Of a DNA stretch of 64,000 nt, positions 25,101 through 35,904 are shown one piece after another. Both the position numbers and the translations under genes were made by a program. The stretch's first letter is position 1. Each line of letters starts with the position of its first letter. The stretch is from Zea mays (lineage: Eukaryota > Streptophyta > Magnoliopsida > Poales > Poaceae), in NCBI RefSeq assembly GCF_902167145.1, contig NC_050101.1:111195789-111259788 (forward strand), given 5' to 3'. The notes beneath the pieces were generated by a model. It saw only the letters and a program-made list of their open reading frames with translations. It searched no databases and was not told where the DNA came from.

Positions 25101-25301
25101 GCAAAGGTTCAAGAACTTCAGAATCAATTGGAGTCTGAGAGGCTAGAAAAAGATGGACTTCGGGAAGAAGTAGAAACCTTAAAGGCTCAGGCACAGGCCT
25201 CAAAGGAAACCATGGACAATATGAAGAGATCGATGGAAGAAAATAACAGTCTCCTCCATCAACTGTTGAGCTTCAATCGAAGCCAAGCGCCCCCATCTTA
25301 A
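22183..25301 (+). CDS. TNPA/Transposase_24-like protein of CACTA-2, eight exons, open
   Basis: Inferred exons: 22183-22228, 22315-22505, 22611-22965, 23163-23416, 23497-23709, 24076-24168, 24755-24859, 24942-25301. All introns are GT...AG and phases agree (1,0,1,0,0,0,0), giving 539 codons with no internal stop (538 aa). The central part (exons 4-7) matches Pfam Transposase_24 (Ptta/En/Spm): DEDWRKLVEKW, then KNKLNREK, GSQSY and AIDLFKDMH. The C-terminus is a coiled coil (VQELQNQLESERLEKDGLREEVETL split over about 45 residues). Proteins of this type are thought to bind subterminal repeats and aid transposition in the nucleus. The start is the first ATG in frame; the first exon could extend upstream. 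Confidence 0.82.
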
Positions 25302-26069
25302 GGCTGCTATAGTATCATGTTATATTAGTTCTGGATTCAGGTTTTATAAATTTGGAATATGTTTAAACTTTCATACTTTGGGTTGACGTTATAGGATTTC
25401 CTTTGTATTTTAATTTACATGATCTACAATCATATGATTTGAAGTTATAAAAGTATCTCTTGTATGAATTGTGTGAATGTTGAACTAAATAATTCAATGT
25501 TTTGGTTATTAGCATGTGATTTCATAATATTCCATGACGCTATGAATTCATCACGCCTTATGATGAACAATTCGTCATAAATATATTGCAACGTCATCGT
25601 ACTTTGTGATGAAAAAATTCGTCACACATATATTGCCACCTCATTGATATTTATGACAAATATTTTTGTCACATAATTTTGCCACATCATCTGCCATGTG
25701 GCATGCCACGTCATAACATCTGTGACAAATGAACTCGTCACAACATTTTCGCCACATCACCTGCCACGTCAACTGCCATGTCATCTCGCCACGAAATCAG
25801 CCACGTGGCAAGGCACGACTACATGAATTGTGACGTATTTAGACATAATTCGTGACGAATTCGCGTGTCATAGAATTAGTGACGTTTGTAGTTTGCGTCA
25901 TAAACTATTATGACGTTTTTTTTATTCGTCATAGTACACCATTTAACACGCACCTTCTGTGACGATGTGATTTTCGTCACAATCACGTCACCAACATGTA
26001 AGGTATGACAAAAATACTATTGTTTGTGACGTAATGTTAATGTCACAGAAGGCATAGAAGGTTGTAGTG
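25302..26069. repeat. 3' UTR and right subterminal repeats of CACTA-2
   Basis: After the stop at 25301 about 230 bp of AT-rich 3' sequence follows. From about 25535 there are dense GTGACG/TCGTCA and CCACGTCA motifs up to the inverted CACTACAACC end at 26069. Confidence 0.75.
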
Positions 26070-26072
26070 AGA

Positions 26073-28129
26073 CTTGACCCTCCCTGATTAACAACATTAT
26101 TATGCAGTGGTTCCTTTATTAAAGGTGTAGTGGCCGTGCTGCTACATCCCTTCTTTCCCAAAGCAGAAATCAGGTGCTTGCATCAGACAATGCAAGAGTG
26201 AGACGACACATCTTAGCAAGTAAGCAGAGCAAACAACAATTGGACAATGTAAACCAACCGTGCTTGAACAACCACGTAGTTCAAAACTTCCTTCTTGAAT
26301 ATTAATTTGCAGCAAGTAAGCAAGTAACTGATTACTTAATGCCAAGATGAATCACAATGTAAAGATCCACACTATCCACATCCACATAACAGACTCCACA
26401 CCTCTCCCATGAATGCACATGGCTACAAATGCAGTAATGACTTCTGCCTTCATATCTCTAAGGATATGAAGCTGCATCATACCCCTTCTCGGGCAACATA
26501 TGATGCTCATTGTACCGGTACGGTCGGACCATAAGATCACGACGAAACTTCAATGCAATGGATGATGAATGCATTATGCAAGTCAACAACATGAGTTCTT
26601 CTCAAACAAAATGTGCTAGACATATACTTCCACCCATTCCACATAATAAACCACATGGGTAACATGATCAAACCACAAACTCAACATATGTAATCAATAA
26701 AACATGAATATCTTCCAACGATGGTACTCAATTAGAAATATGAATACGAACACAAATAGCACAAACATAATCAAGTATAAGACTCTTCATTCGACAGACG
26801 GAATAACCATCACTGTTTTACTTGCCTTCACCGGAAGTTTGGGCAAATCCCTAAGTACGATCCGGAAGTCCACCACCTGTTTTTGATACACAACTTAGTG
26901 CACCAATTTCACATAATAAGCCTCATAAACGACGCCGCACCTATGCACAATCTCAAACCCCGCCACGGGTAACAATTCTCCCCGCACCCACCAAACTGCA
27001 GCGGCGCTGCTTAATAATTTCATAACTTTAAAATTATGACAGCAGTGGTGACAACCAAAAACTCCAGAGGCATCTACATCAAATTCCCCACAAGTTTTGT
27101 ATACAATTTATAATAAAATTCCAATATATAATTAGCCCAAAACAGTCCACAAGATAAACCCTGTAATCTGTTTTTTTCTCTTTTGGACAGCGACATATCT
27201 GGATTCAAACAGCGATATCTTTTAAAATATAATTCCAAATAAAGCGCATAAGTACTCATTGGAAATATAAGACAAAGCCCTACATAATTATCATACTGGT
27301 TATCACTAATTACCCACGAAAAATTCCCAGAAACTGCTAAAAATACTGCTGTTCACCCACCTAAAAAATCTGTTTTTTTGGACAGCAACATATCCGGATT
27401 CAAACAATGATATCTCCTAAATTATAACTCCGAATCGAGCGCATAAGTACTTGTTGGAAAGGTATGACAAAGCTCTACATGATTATCCCACTGATTCCCA
27501 CTAATTAACCCACGAAAATTCCCAGAAATCCCTAGAACTACTGTTGTCCACCCACTCACAAAATTCCTGGACAGCACCTCTACCGATTCGCAAAGATAAA
27601 CGCATAATCCAATTGATTGCAGCACAAAAACAATAAAAGTTAAACATGAATTCACCTTGGGTTATTCTCTTCCTCCTTCCTTCTTCCTCCAAACTCCAAT
27701 TGAGATCGCAGCCACACGACGGAGAACACGCGGGAGGGCTGCACCTTGGAGGGGGGAAGAGAAATGGGGGGGCGGCTAGGGTTTTGGGTGGTGAGGGCTG
27801 CAAAGGTTTGAGGAGAAAGAAGATGGGAGAGGGGGGGAGGGGTGATGTCCAAGAGGAAGGGGAGGGGAAGGGGGCGGCTGCAAAAATCCCAAGGGGAAAG
27901 GGGGGCAGCTAGGGTTAGGGGAGACTAATGGGCCGGATCAAGGTTCAAGGCCCAACTCGCCCATGTGACAGCTCCCGACCCCATCTCAAACAACTAACCA
28001 AAGAAATTCTACTGTCTTACGGGTGAATATTTTCCACAAATTCTAAATTCCCAAAGCGCATCACCCGAATGAGGAAAAAGAACAAAAAGAATAACCTCCA
28101 CTTCTCCTCTTTGCAAACCGGGTATCACA
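26073..28129 (-). repeat. Right part of the LTR-type element (11922-28129)
   Basis: About 2 kb without coding capacity. It contains the tandem duplication starting CTGTTTTTTT at 27168 and 27370 (about 202-bp period, the first copy with a few extra bases), then the purine-rich block 27720-27910, and ends in GGTATCACA. Confidence 0.65.
27168..27565. repeat. About 200-bp tandem duplication inside the LTR-type element
   Basis: Two diverged copies share GGACAGC, ACATATC, GGATTCAAAC, GATATCT, GCGCATAAGTACT and CCCACGAAAA in the same order. Divergence by eye is moderate, so this is older than the insertion of the element. Confidence 0.75.
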
Positions 28130-28134
28130 ATTAG

Positions 28135-31100
28135 AAAGGACGATGATTTCGTGGAACGGGCATATGGCGAAGCTGCTAAAGGAGCGAGTCTAGTCCCATG
28201 CCTGTGCAGCAAATGTGCCACCCAAAAAATAAAATCAAAGAAGTCCATGGTAGAACATATTTGGAAGAATGTATTTACGCCGAGCTATACTCGGTGGATC
28301 TTGCATAGTGAAGCGCATCGTACGAGAGAGGAGATGCTGAGACAACGCATCGAGGATTAAGATGCCGATGCAGGGGTAGTGGATATGTTGAATGACTATC
28401 ACGAGGCACAGTACGCCAGAGGATGTACGGATGACGAGCCAGAGTCGACTGCAAAGGCGCTCTACGACATGTTTGACGCGGCACAGAAGCCCCTTCACGA
28501 CCAGACAAAGGTTTCTCAACTGGATGCCATTGGGCGTGTAATGGCGTTCAAGTCGCAGTACAGCATGAGTCGAGACACATTCGATGGCTTGTTGTCGGTT
28601 ATTGGGAGCCTGCTTCCGGAGGATCACATTATGCCAAAGAGCATGTACGAGGCACAGAAACTCCTTCGTGCACTCAAGATGACATATGAGCAGACACATG
28701 CTTGTCCGAAGGGCTGCGTGCTATTTAGGAAAGAATACACGGAGGCAAAGTACTGTCCCAAGTGTAAATCATCTAGGTTTATGGAGGTAGACTCTGGTGA
28801 TGGACAGAAGAGGTAGCTCGACATTCCCTTGACAATCCTACGGCACCTTCCGTTCATACCGAGGATCCAACGTCTATACATGACCGAGGAATCCGCGAAA
28901 CAGATGACATGGCACAAAAATGGAAAATGATACAATCCTGACAAGATGGTGCACGCATCCGATGGTGAAGCATGGAAACACTTTGATGCCATTCACCGTG
29001 AGAAAGCTGAAGAGGCTCGTAATGTACGTGTTGTACTGGCCACAGATGGGTTCAATCCCTATGGAATGAGCGCTGCCCCATACACATGTTGGCTCGTGTT
29101 TGTTATCCCAATCAATCTCCCCCTGGTGTGTGCTTTCAAAGGCAGAATATATTCGTGTCGTTGATAATTCCCGGACACCCGGGGAATAAAATGGGCATGT
29201 ACATGGAGCCTTTGATCGATGAATTGGTACGAGCTTGGGAGGAAGGGGTATGGACGTATGACTGAGCAATGAAGACAAACTTCAGAATGCATGTTTGGTA
29301 CCAGTACTCCATGCATGACTTACTGGCGTATGGGCTATTCTGCGTCTGGTGTGTTCACCATGCCCAGTTTGCAAGGAAGCTCTCAGGTTCATTTGGTTGA
29401 AAAAGGGTGGCAAATATTCGTCCTTCGATAAACATCGACAATTTCTCCCTCCTGACCATCCATTCTGCCTAGACATCAAGAACTTTATGAAAGGTGTCGT
29501 AGTGACAGACCGCCCACCTGCAACGATGACTGGTGCCGAAATTCGTCAACAGGTAGATGGGCTCGTGGCCAATACAGAAGGTGGTTTTGTGGGATATGGT
29601 GAGCAGCATATGTGGACACATAAGTCGGGCTTGACTCGGCTCCCCTATTATGACGATCTGCTCCTTCCACACAACATTGACGTGATGCACACTGAAAAGA
29701 ATGTTGTCGAGGCACTTTGGGCAACAATTATGGACATTCCTGATAAGTCAAAGGATAACGTAAAGGCAAGAGTGGATCTGGCAGCGTTATGTGATAGACC
29801 AAACGAAGAGATGAAGCCGCCAAGTGGTGGAAAGAAATGGAGAAGGCCTTAGGCTGATTTCGTCCTAAGTAGGGCCCAGAGGAAGGAAGTACTTCAGTGG
29901 ATCAAGATGTTGATGTTCCCTGATGGGTATGCAGCTAACCTGAGTAGGGGGTGAACTTATCTACTCTACGAGTCTTAGGGATGAAGAGTCATGACTTCCA
30001 CATATGGATTGAACGGATTCTTCTTGCGATGGTTCGAGGCTATGTCCCTGAACATGTCTGGCTAGTGCTTTCAGAGTTGAGTTATTTCTTCCGTCAGCTT
30101 TGTGCAAAAGAGTTATCTTGGACCGTGGTTGCAAACTACCGAGTGTGCATAATCCACCCCCTCGTTACAATGATGGCGGCAACGAATCGACCTCAGCATA
30201 TTTCGAGGCCAACTCGGAAGCGCAAGTGGCTCGACCACCAAGACCCTGACACATGAAGAGTGGCGGCATATCATGCTATATGTATTGACCAACCTTAAAG
30301 AGGTGACGCCATACATGGAACAATTTCTTCATGAATTCTTGCATCGATCAAGGGATCCAACTCCACAGGAATATGACACTCTTCTTAGAAAGGGAGCGAG
30401 AAATGGATTGCCCAATTTCATTTCTTGGTTCAAACGTAAGGTACGTGCTTAGTTTGTCAAAGAGATCCGTCTATGAACTCAATTTAGCATCTTATAACTT
30501 GCGAATACTTGCAGGGCAAAAGAGATCCGTCTATGAGTGCCGAGTAGAGACAAGTAGCCAACGATCGACTTTGCTTATAGGGTCAAGAAATATTCTAGGT
30601 ATGATGTCAATGGATACCGTTTTCGCACAACAAACTACGATCAAAGTCGGCCTAATCGGAAAACAACGTGTTCTGGAGTCTTTACGCCCGGCCTTGGCGA
30701 TGTCGATTATTTTGGATGAATCGAAGAAATATATGAACTCAATTTTTATGGTTCCAAACCTCTTACTCCAGTGATATTCAAATGTCATTGGTTTGACCCT
30801 CAAGTGATGAGACAGACACATTCTAATCTTGAGATAGTCGAAATTCGACAAGATTCCACCTTACCAGGAGACGATGTCTATATCGTGGCCCAATAGGCCA
30901 CCCAAGTGTATTATCTCCCATATGCGTGCCATACGAAAGAACATCTTAAGGGTTGGGACGTTGTGTACAAGGTATCACCGCACGAGAGATTACCTGTTCC
31001 TAATGATGAAGATTATAACTTAGACCCGCACACATATGATAGAGAGTTCTTCCAAGAAGATGGGCTAGAAGGGCGATTTGAGATAGACTTAACCGAAGCT

Positions 31101-31301
31101 ATCAGAATGGATGTAGATATTGAAATGGTTGTTGATGAGGAGAATGATGAGGTGCAAAATGAGAATGGCTTAGTAATCCTTGAAGGCAATGACACTAATG
31201 ACGAACTTGCGCCTTCAGATGGTGTTGACTATGAAATGGTTGATAGTGATGATGAGAGTTATGATCCGGCTAACCCCGACATATATGAAGATTATTTTTA
31301 A
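28135..31301 (+). pseudogene. Rest of the CACTA-1 TNP2-type gene, multiply broken
   Basis: Continues the frame begun at 11854. Recognisable blocks: CLCSKC and the Transpos_assoc end (28150-28340), RALKMTYEQTHACPKGCVLFRKEY (28660-28740, split), DGFNPYGMSAAPYTCW (29046), a Transposase_21 block ending NIDVMHTEKNVVEALW (29670), a DUF4218-like block (29950-30200) and an acidic C-terminus (31000-31301). Stops include TAA 28358-28360, TAG 28814-28816, TGA 28928-28930 and TAG 29850-29852, with a frame change near 29125-29160 and more later. Much more decayed than the CACTA-2 copy and of a different subfamily. Confidence 0.83.
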
Positions 31302-31379
31302 TCGATGTAATGCTATAGGTTTTTTTATTTTGCACCTGTTTTAAATACATCTTTTTATATATGATTATTTGTTTACTCT

Positions 31380-33400
31380 TAATTGCAGGTTGTTGGACAA
31401 AGATGGTGGACGGTTGGCTGAGGAGGAGAAGGGGGAGGAGGAGCAGGACGGCGGACGAGGCAGAGCAGCACGAGGCACATCAGGCAGCGCAGCAGGACGA
31501 CGACGACCAGCAGCAGGATGATGACGACACTCAGCACGACGCCTCAGGTTCTAGCGCCTCAGGTTCGAGGAGCGTCTACCTGTGAGGTCCCGTGAGTCTC
31601 CCTCAGCGTCCCATACTTCGGGACAGGCGGCCGCTGATTCGGCCGGATGGGGAGAAGCATGTAACTTTATGTTCTTCATTTTTTTCATATTATGTGTTCA
31701 AAATCATAATATAAACTAATACTTTTTACTTATCACTTGGACCGGTCTTGGACGGTTGTGGAGAATGCTGGGGGTCATCGTCGCAACCCCAATGGTATCT
31801 TCGGCCTGCTGTGCAGGGAACACTTCCTTGGACTGGTTGAGTACGCCGGAGTGACGGGCCCAGCTTACACCTACGACCACTACGCCGTTGCCCCCGATGC
31901 AGTAGACTGGGACGGTCGGGAATTCAATAACAAGGCGGAGCGGGTGAAGCAAGAGCTGTGGGTATGTCTTAATATAATGTAAAATATGTCGCATTCGTTG
32001 CACATTCTTGAAATAATGTATGGATACATCATTTTTATGCAGGATTTCTTCAGATACGAGGCTAGGGCGGATGTGGTGGCCACCACAAGCTGTAAGAAGC
32101 TCGTCGTGGACATGCACTATGAGGCCTGAATCTAGGCCATAGTCAGCTACCATGGCTCCGTCCTTGGAGAGAAGGTGACCAAGCAGCAAGCCCAAACCAT
32201 GTCGTTGACCTAGGACCAGTACCTGCAGGTAAAGTCATGCATGTTTGGTACCAGTACTCCATGCATGAATTTAATTTTATCTTCTGATATGCAGTGTACG
32301 TGTTTACTTTGTAGATGATTCCATATTGGTGCACCACACATCCTCTGTGCTGGGAGCAGATGGTGGATAGGTGGTGCTCGCCTGAGTGGGACGAGGCGCA
32401 CAACGCTAGCCGGGAACGACGTCTGATGATGCAAGGTCCCTCCCACCACCAAGGCAGCCACAGCCTAGGCCAATATGCAGAAGCATGGGTATGTCCTCTT
32501 TTTTTATTTAGGTATATAGCATTGGATTAGATATTATTTCTAACTATCTCTTTGGTTTTCTTGCAGTCGGCGTCACATGGTAGCCAGCCTTGCTCCATCT
32601 TCTCGGCTTATGCTATGGCCCATAAGGGCAAGGCGACGTCCGACGTCACCTACAACCCGGATGATGGGCCCGAGACGTACAACAACCCCGCCGTCTACAG
32701 CTGTCTTCATGACTACACTGCCATGGTGCAGGAGGTCCATGGCCCAGAATACGATCCGAGGATCGAGCAGATCGACCCCAATGTGCTCATGAGGGTCGGA
32801 GGAGGCAAGAGACATGGGCGATATTGGATTGCCGATGGGGCAATCGACTCGTCGTCCACTCCCACTCTGTCTTAGGTGCGAGCAAGGAGCACGGGCTCGA
32901 GTCCAGCCATACAACCTCAGCACGACAGCTTACAACATCGCATACAGCAACTCGAGGTTAGTGCTTTTATAACTCATAATTTCTTGAGTTATATACCTTC
33001 TCTTTGAGTTACTATAACATTGGCTTGGAATATTACAGACCCAGCTAGAAGAAGAGAGGAGGGAACGCCAAGAGATGGAGGCGAGGATGGAGGCAGAGCG
33101 GGAGGCCCGCCTGGCAGATCAGGAGAGGATGGCGGTGATGTTTCAATACATGCAGAGCCTTGGCGCCACACAGGGTTTCGCTCTGCCACCTCCATTGTTC
33201 CCTACAATTTACCCTGCACTGTTCCATACTCCTGTAAGTATCAAAATTGTAGTTAGATGTTGGTAATGCATCTGGTATAACACATGCAATCTCTTCTCTG
33301 TGCAGGGCCAATCTGGGCGGCATCCAACAACCCTCATGGATCGCCCGGCCCATCGCCGCACCACACCAGCCGCCCACCTCGATGAGAGTTATGTTCTTAG
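31380..33400 (+). pseudogene. CACTA-1 TNPA/Transposase_24-type gene, decayed
   Basis: Exon-like pieces in order: 31403-31585 (Arg/Asp/Gln-rich), 31737-31961 (RRNPNGIFGLLCREHFLGLVEYAG), 32043-32230, 32314-32488 (IPYWCTTHPLCWEQMVDRWCSPEWDE, then HHQGSHSL; the Transposase_24 signature), 32565-32955, 33039-33233 (Glu/Arg-rich coiled coil) and 33306 onward. Many have plausible GT/AG borders (for example GTATGT after 31961 and 32488, GTAAGT at 33234). Stops inside the pieces at 32043-32230 and at 32872-32875 show it is no longer fully coding. Function by family: binds the subterminal repeats. Confidence 0.7.
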
Positions 33401-33644
33401 TGTTGTGACTTCAGAACTTGTGTTGAATACTTATGTTTGTGTTGGATACTTATGTCAGAGCTTGACACTTATGAGACTTATGGTCTTGATACTAATGTTT
33501 GTGTTGAGAACTTGGATATTTATGTTTGTGTTGGATATTTATGTCTGTGATGATATTTGTGATGTATATATGTGATGTATATGTGGTATCTTTTGTTTCT
33601 TTGGATGGAATAGAAAAAACAAATAAAATAGTGTATACTGGTCA
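33401..33644 (+). repeat. 3' UTR with short tandem motif
   Basis: Repeated TTATGTTTGTGTTGGATA-type words between 33418 and 33560, common in 3' regions of CACTA genes. No coding content supported. Confidence 0.45.
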
Positions 33645-34080
33645 CTTTGCCGAGTGTCACACTCGGCAAAGAGGTGCTTTGCCGAGTGTCAGGGCCATAG
33701 CACTCGGCAAAGAACCAATACTTGGTCACTTGTATAGCTTCTTTGCCGAGTTTTGTGGCCCTGGCACTCGGCAAAGAGGTAACTTCTTTGTCGAGTGTAT
33801 TAGGAGACACTCGGCAAAGGTAACTTCTTTGCCGAGTGTCACCTAGAACACTCGGCAAAGGCACCGTCTCCGTCACCCCAGCGCCGTGACAACCGCTTTT
33901 CTTTGCCGAGTACCTACTGGCACTTGGCAAAGTCTTTGCCGAGTGCCCGATAAAAAGTACTCGGCAAAGAGGCCTTTGTCGATGTGCTGTTTGCCGAGCC
34001 CTCTTTGCTGAGTGCAACACTTGGCAAAGTCTTTGTCGAGTGTTTTTTAGGGTTTGCCGAGTGCTTTAGGCACTCGGCAA
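33645..34080. repeat. Right subterminal repeats of CACTA-1
   Basis: About a dozen CTTTGCCGAGTG / CACTCGGCAAAG words, many as inverted pairs (for example 33648-33673, 33679-33712, 33744-33777, 33827-33860), ending before the TIR at 34088-34100. Confidence 0.88.
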
Positions 34081-34103
34081 AGCGCCCGATTCCGGTAGTG
34101 CAT

Positions 34104-34400
34104 GTTAGCCATCGATGATGCTGCTTGGACAAAATAACATGTACTCACACACTTACTGTGTAGTATTTTGATTGAGACGTGCGTGAATCATAACATGCAT
34201 CCTAATAAGGCTGTTCGTAGTAGACTGTGCATATGACCATACAAGATACTATTTTGTACAACCGATTGTGTTATTTACAGAGTAAAGTTTGAAATAGGAG
34301 ATGTGATAAGAAAGGGTGACGACGACGATACTTAGCCAATGCAATACTAATTCTCTTGCAATGTGATGACGGTGCAAATCATCAAAGGATCAGACATTGA
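34104..34400. other. Unassigned 0.3-kb spacer between two CACTA elements
   Basis: No ORF or repeat recognised. It would have been one piece with 10341-10762 before CACTA-1 inserted. Confidence 0.4.
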
Positions 34401-35084
34401 CACTACCGGAATCAACTTCTTTGTCGAGTGTCTGAAGCACTCGGCAAAGCGTGGAAAACACTCGGCAAAAATTCTGGTCTGCTCCTGAAATCGACCGTAA
34501 CTTGTGCTAAGTAACAGGAATATCATTTATGCATTCACAGTTTTCCATTTTTCGAGTGACTTGTAGTTCAAATCTGAATTATTAGAGGAAATTCAATGAA
34601 ACGAACAAAATCTAATAGTTATAGCAAACACTTGTATAATTGTGCCAAAAATGGAACATGTAAGTCTACACTGTGGAAACAAACCACAAAAAGTTTTGGC
34701 TGGAAAAAGAAAAAAATAGAAATATACTTTGGCGAGTGTCGGCTGGACCGACACTCGACAATTTTTTTAAAAAAATATTAAAATAATTTGTGCCGAGTGC
34801 TTGTCAGTGGGCACTCGGCACATCGCTCTTTGCCGAGTGTCGCCTGACACTCGGCAACACAACATCTTTGTCAAGTGTCAGCGCCTGGCGCTCGGCAAAG
34901 ATAACGGTCATCAGCTATAGACGGCTGCATATGATCCTTTGTCGAGCGTCACCCTTCGTCGAGTGTCTGGCTATGCCGAGTTTGTACCCTCGGTAAAGGC
35001 CGTCGGTACCGAGAGTCTTCCTTTGTCGAGGGTGGCACTCGACAATGCTCTTAGCAAATGGCAAAGAGACAGATTATGGTAGTG
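34401..35084. mobile_element. Small non-autonomous CACTA related to CACTA-1
   Basis: 684 bp. Left end CACTACCGGAATC, identical to the CACTA-1 TIR; right end inverted reads CACTACCATAATC (two mismatches). Flanks TGA and AGA agree at two of three bases. Subterminal GCCGAGTG/CACTCGGC words are present. The block at 34480-34740 is similar to 10910-11180 of CACTA-1 (ACTTGTGCTAA, TTTTCGAGTGACTTG, TTCAAATCTGAATT). No coding capacity, so a deletion derivative needing transposase in trans. Confidence 0.83.
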
Positions 35085-35632
35085 AGAGAAGGCAATAGAG
35101 ACTCGATCTATGATTCTCCATGGGGCATTTCTCTATCACGGGATATAAATAAGGGCAATTTAATCTCCATGAGAATGAGAAGGTCAACCATAATGTTGAG
35201 CTGAAGTGGACAAAGACCGGTTAATCCCTCGTGTTTTGTATCAGGATTATGTATATATGTTAAGGTCACAAATGTATTTTTATCCGGGTTGTGTCCCGTG
35301 CCTATAAATAGGTGAACGGTACTCCCGTACTGTTCACGCTGAATTGTAACTTCTCTCACATCATTGCCTTCAAGCAAGCCGAAGGTATCGATGTAATACA
35401 AACTTTGATAGTATCTATATCTTCATTATAAAATGAATATGTGGCTTGATTTTACACCTTGTAAGTAAATTTTTATATTTATGAATGATGAGGACTTGTT
35501 CTTCATAACCTTCGTCTAAGATTCATTATATCCGAGAGGGGATAATGCTTCGAAGGACGAAGGTCCTTTAATGCTTAACAATTATGTTGCCTTGTTTTAT
35601 GGTTTACAACAATAAAAAACAAGTGGACAACA
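35085..35632 (+). mobile_element. 5'-truncated gypsy LTR fragment
   Basis: Carries the block seen in the LTRs of A and B: GTGCCTATAAATAGGTGAAC (TATA at 35303-35310), a CCGAAGGTA word, ATAATGCTTCGAAGGACGAAGG and an ACAAGTGGACAACA end at about 35632. The TGTTGGGG start is missing: sequence upstream of TATA is about 80 bp shorter than in A. No TSD identified. Confidence 0.7.
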
Positions 35633-35846
35633 ACCGCACGTCCCAAACCCTCCCATCCCAACCATGCACAAAAATCTAACCCTACCCTATCGCTGCCATT
35701 GGCCTGCACCCAGCGGTGCCATCTCTGTGCACCCCAAATGCCACCGCCTCATCCTCCCATCGTCATCCACCCTCTATCACCTCTCCTCTGTATTTCGTAC
35801 GCTCCTGGAACGTGTCCTGGGTTGGTCGGCCAGCGACGGGAGAAGA

Positions 35847-35904
35847 ATGAAGATCTCGCTGTCGGCTAGCGGTGGCCTCCAGGACCAGCCGGCGTCGCCA
35901 CAAG
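35847..35904 (+). pseudogene. Possible first coding exon of a gene fragment
   Basis: After a C-rich leader (35640-35840) an ATG at 35847 opens a short Ser/Gly-rich peptide (MKISLSASGGLQDQPASPQ) ending at a GT donor (CAAG|GTACGA). It could be the 5' exon of the fragment with the bHLH piece at 46774, the Opie-like element then lying in the intron. Not proven. Confidence 0.35.

Larger units (their letters stand above)
12232..26069 (+). mobile_element. CACTA-2: nested En/Spm-type element
   Basis: Left end CACTACAACCTT at 12232; the right end, inverted, finishes at 26069. The TIR extends about 28 bp with two mismatches. TSD AGA on both sides (12229-12231, 26070-26072). Subterminal repeats are GTGACG/CGTCAC-type, different from CACTA-1, so this is another family. 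Gene order is TNP2-type (13922-18074, broken) then TNPA/Transposase_24-type (22183-25301, open). Later insertions within it are a solo LTR (15637-16223) and probably the hAT-like segment (19497-22125), leaving about 10.6 kb of original element. Confidence 0.93.
11922..28129 (-). mobile_element. LTR-type non-coding element in CACTA-1, probable solo long LTR
   Basis: Begins TGTAACACCC and ends GGTATCACA, with exact 5-bp TSDs ATTAG (11917-11921, 28130-28134) and insertion inside a coding exon. Apart from nested CACTA-2 it is about 2.4 kb (11922-12231 plus 26073-28129) with no gag or pol. TG...CA ends plus a 5-bp TSD fit a solo LTR. Read on the minus strand it starts TGTGATACCCGG and ends GGGGTGTTACA, which resembles long LTRs of Del/Tekay-type gypsy elements, so I give minus strand tentatively. 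It holds an internal tandem duplication of about 200 bp (27168-27565) and a purine-rich block (27720-27910). Confidence 0.72.
10766..34100 (+). mobile_element. CACTA-1: outer En/Spm-type element (about 7.1 kb without its insertion)
   Basis: Ends are CACTACCGGAATC at 10766 and its inverted copy ending at 34100, a perfect 13-bp TIR. The flanks are CAT on both sides (10763-10765, 34101-34103), the 3-bp TSD expected for CACTA. Subterminal arrays of CTTTGCCGAGTG / CACTCGGCAAAG lie inside both ends. It carries a TNP2-type gene starting at 11854 and resuming at 28135, then a Transposase_24-type gene (31380-33400). Both are broken. A 16.2-kb nested block (11922-28129, with TSD ATTAG) sits in the first coding exon of TNP2; removing it leaves about 7.1 kb. 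Confidence 0.93.
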
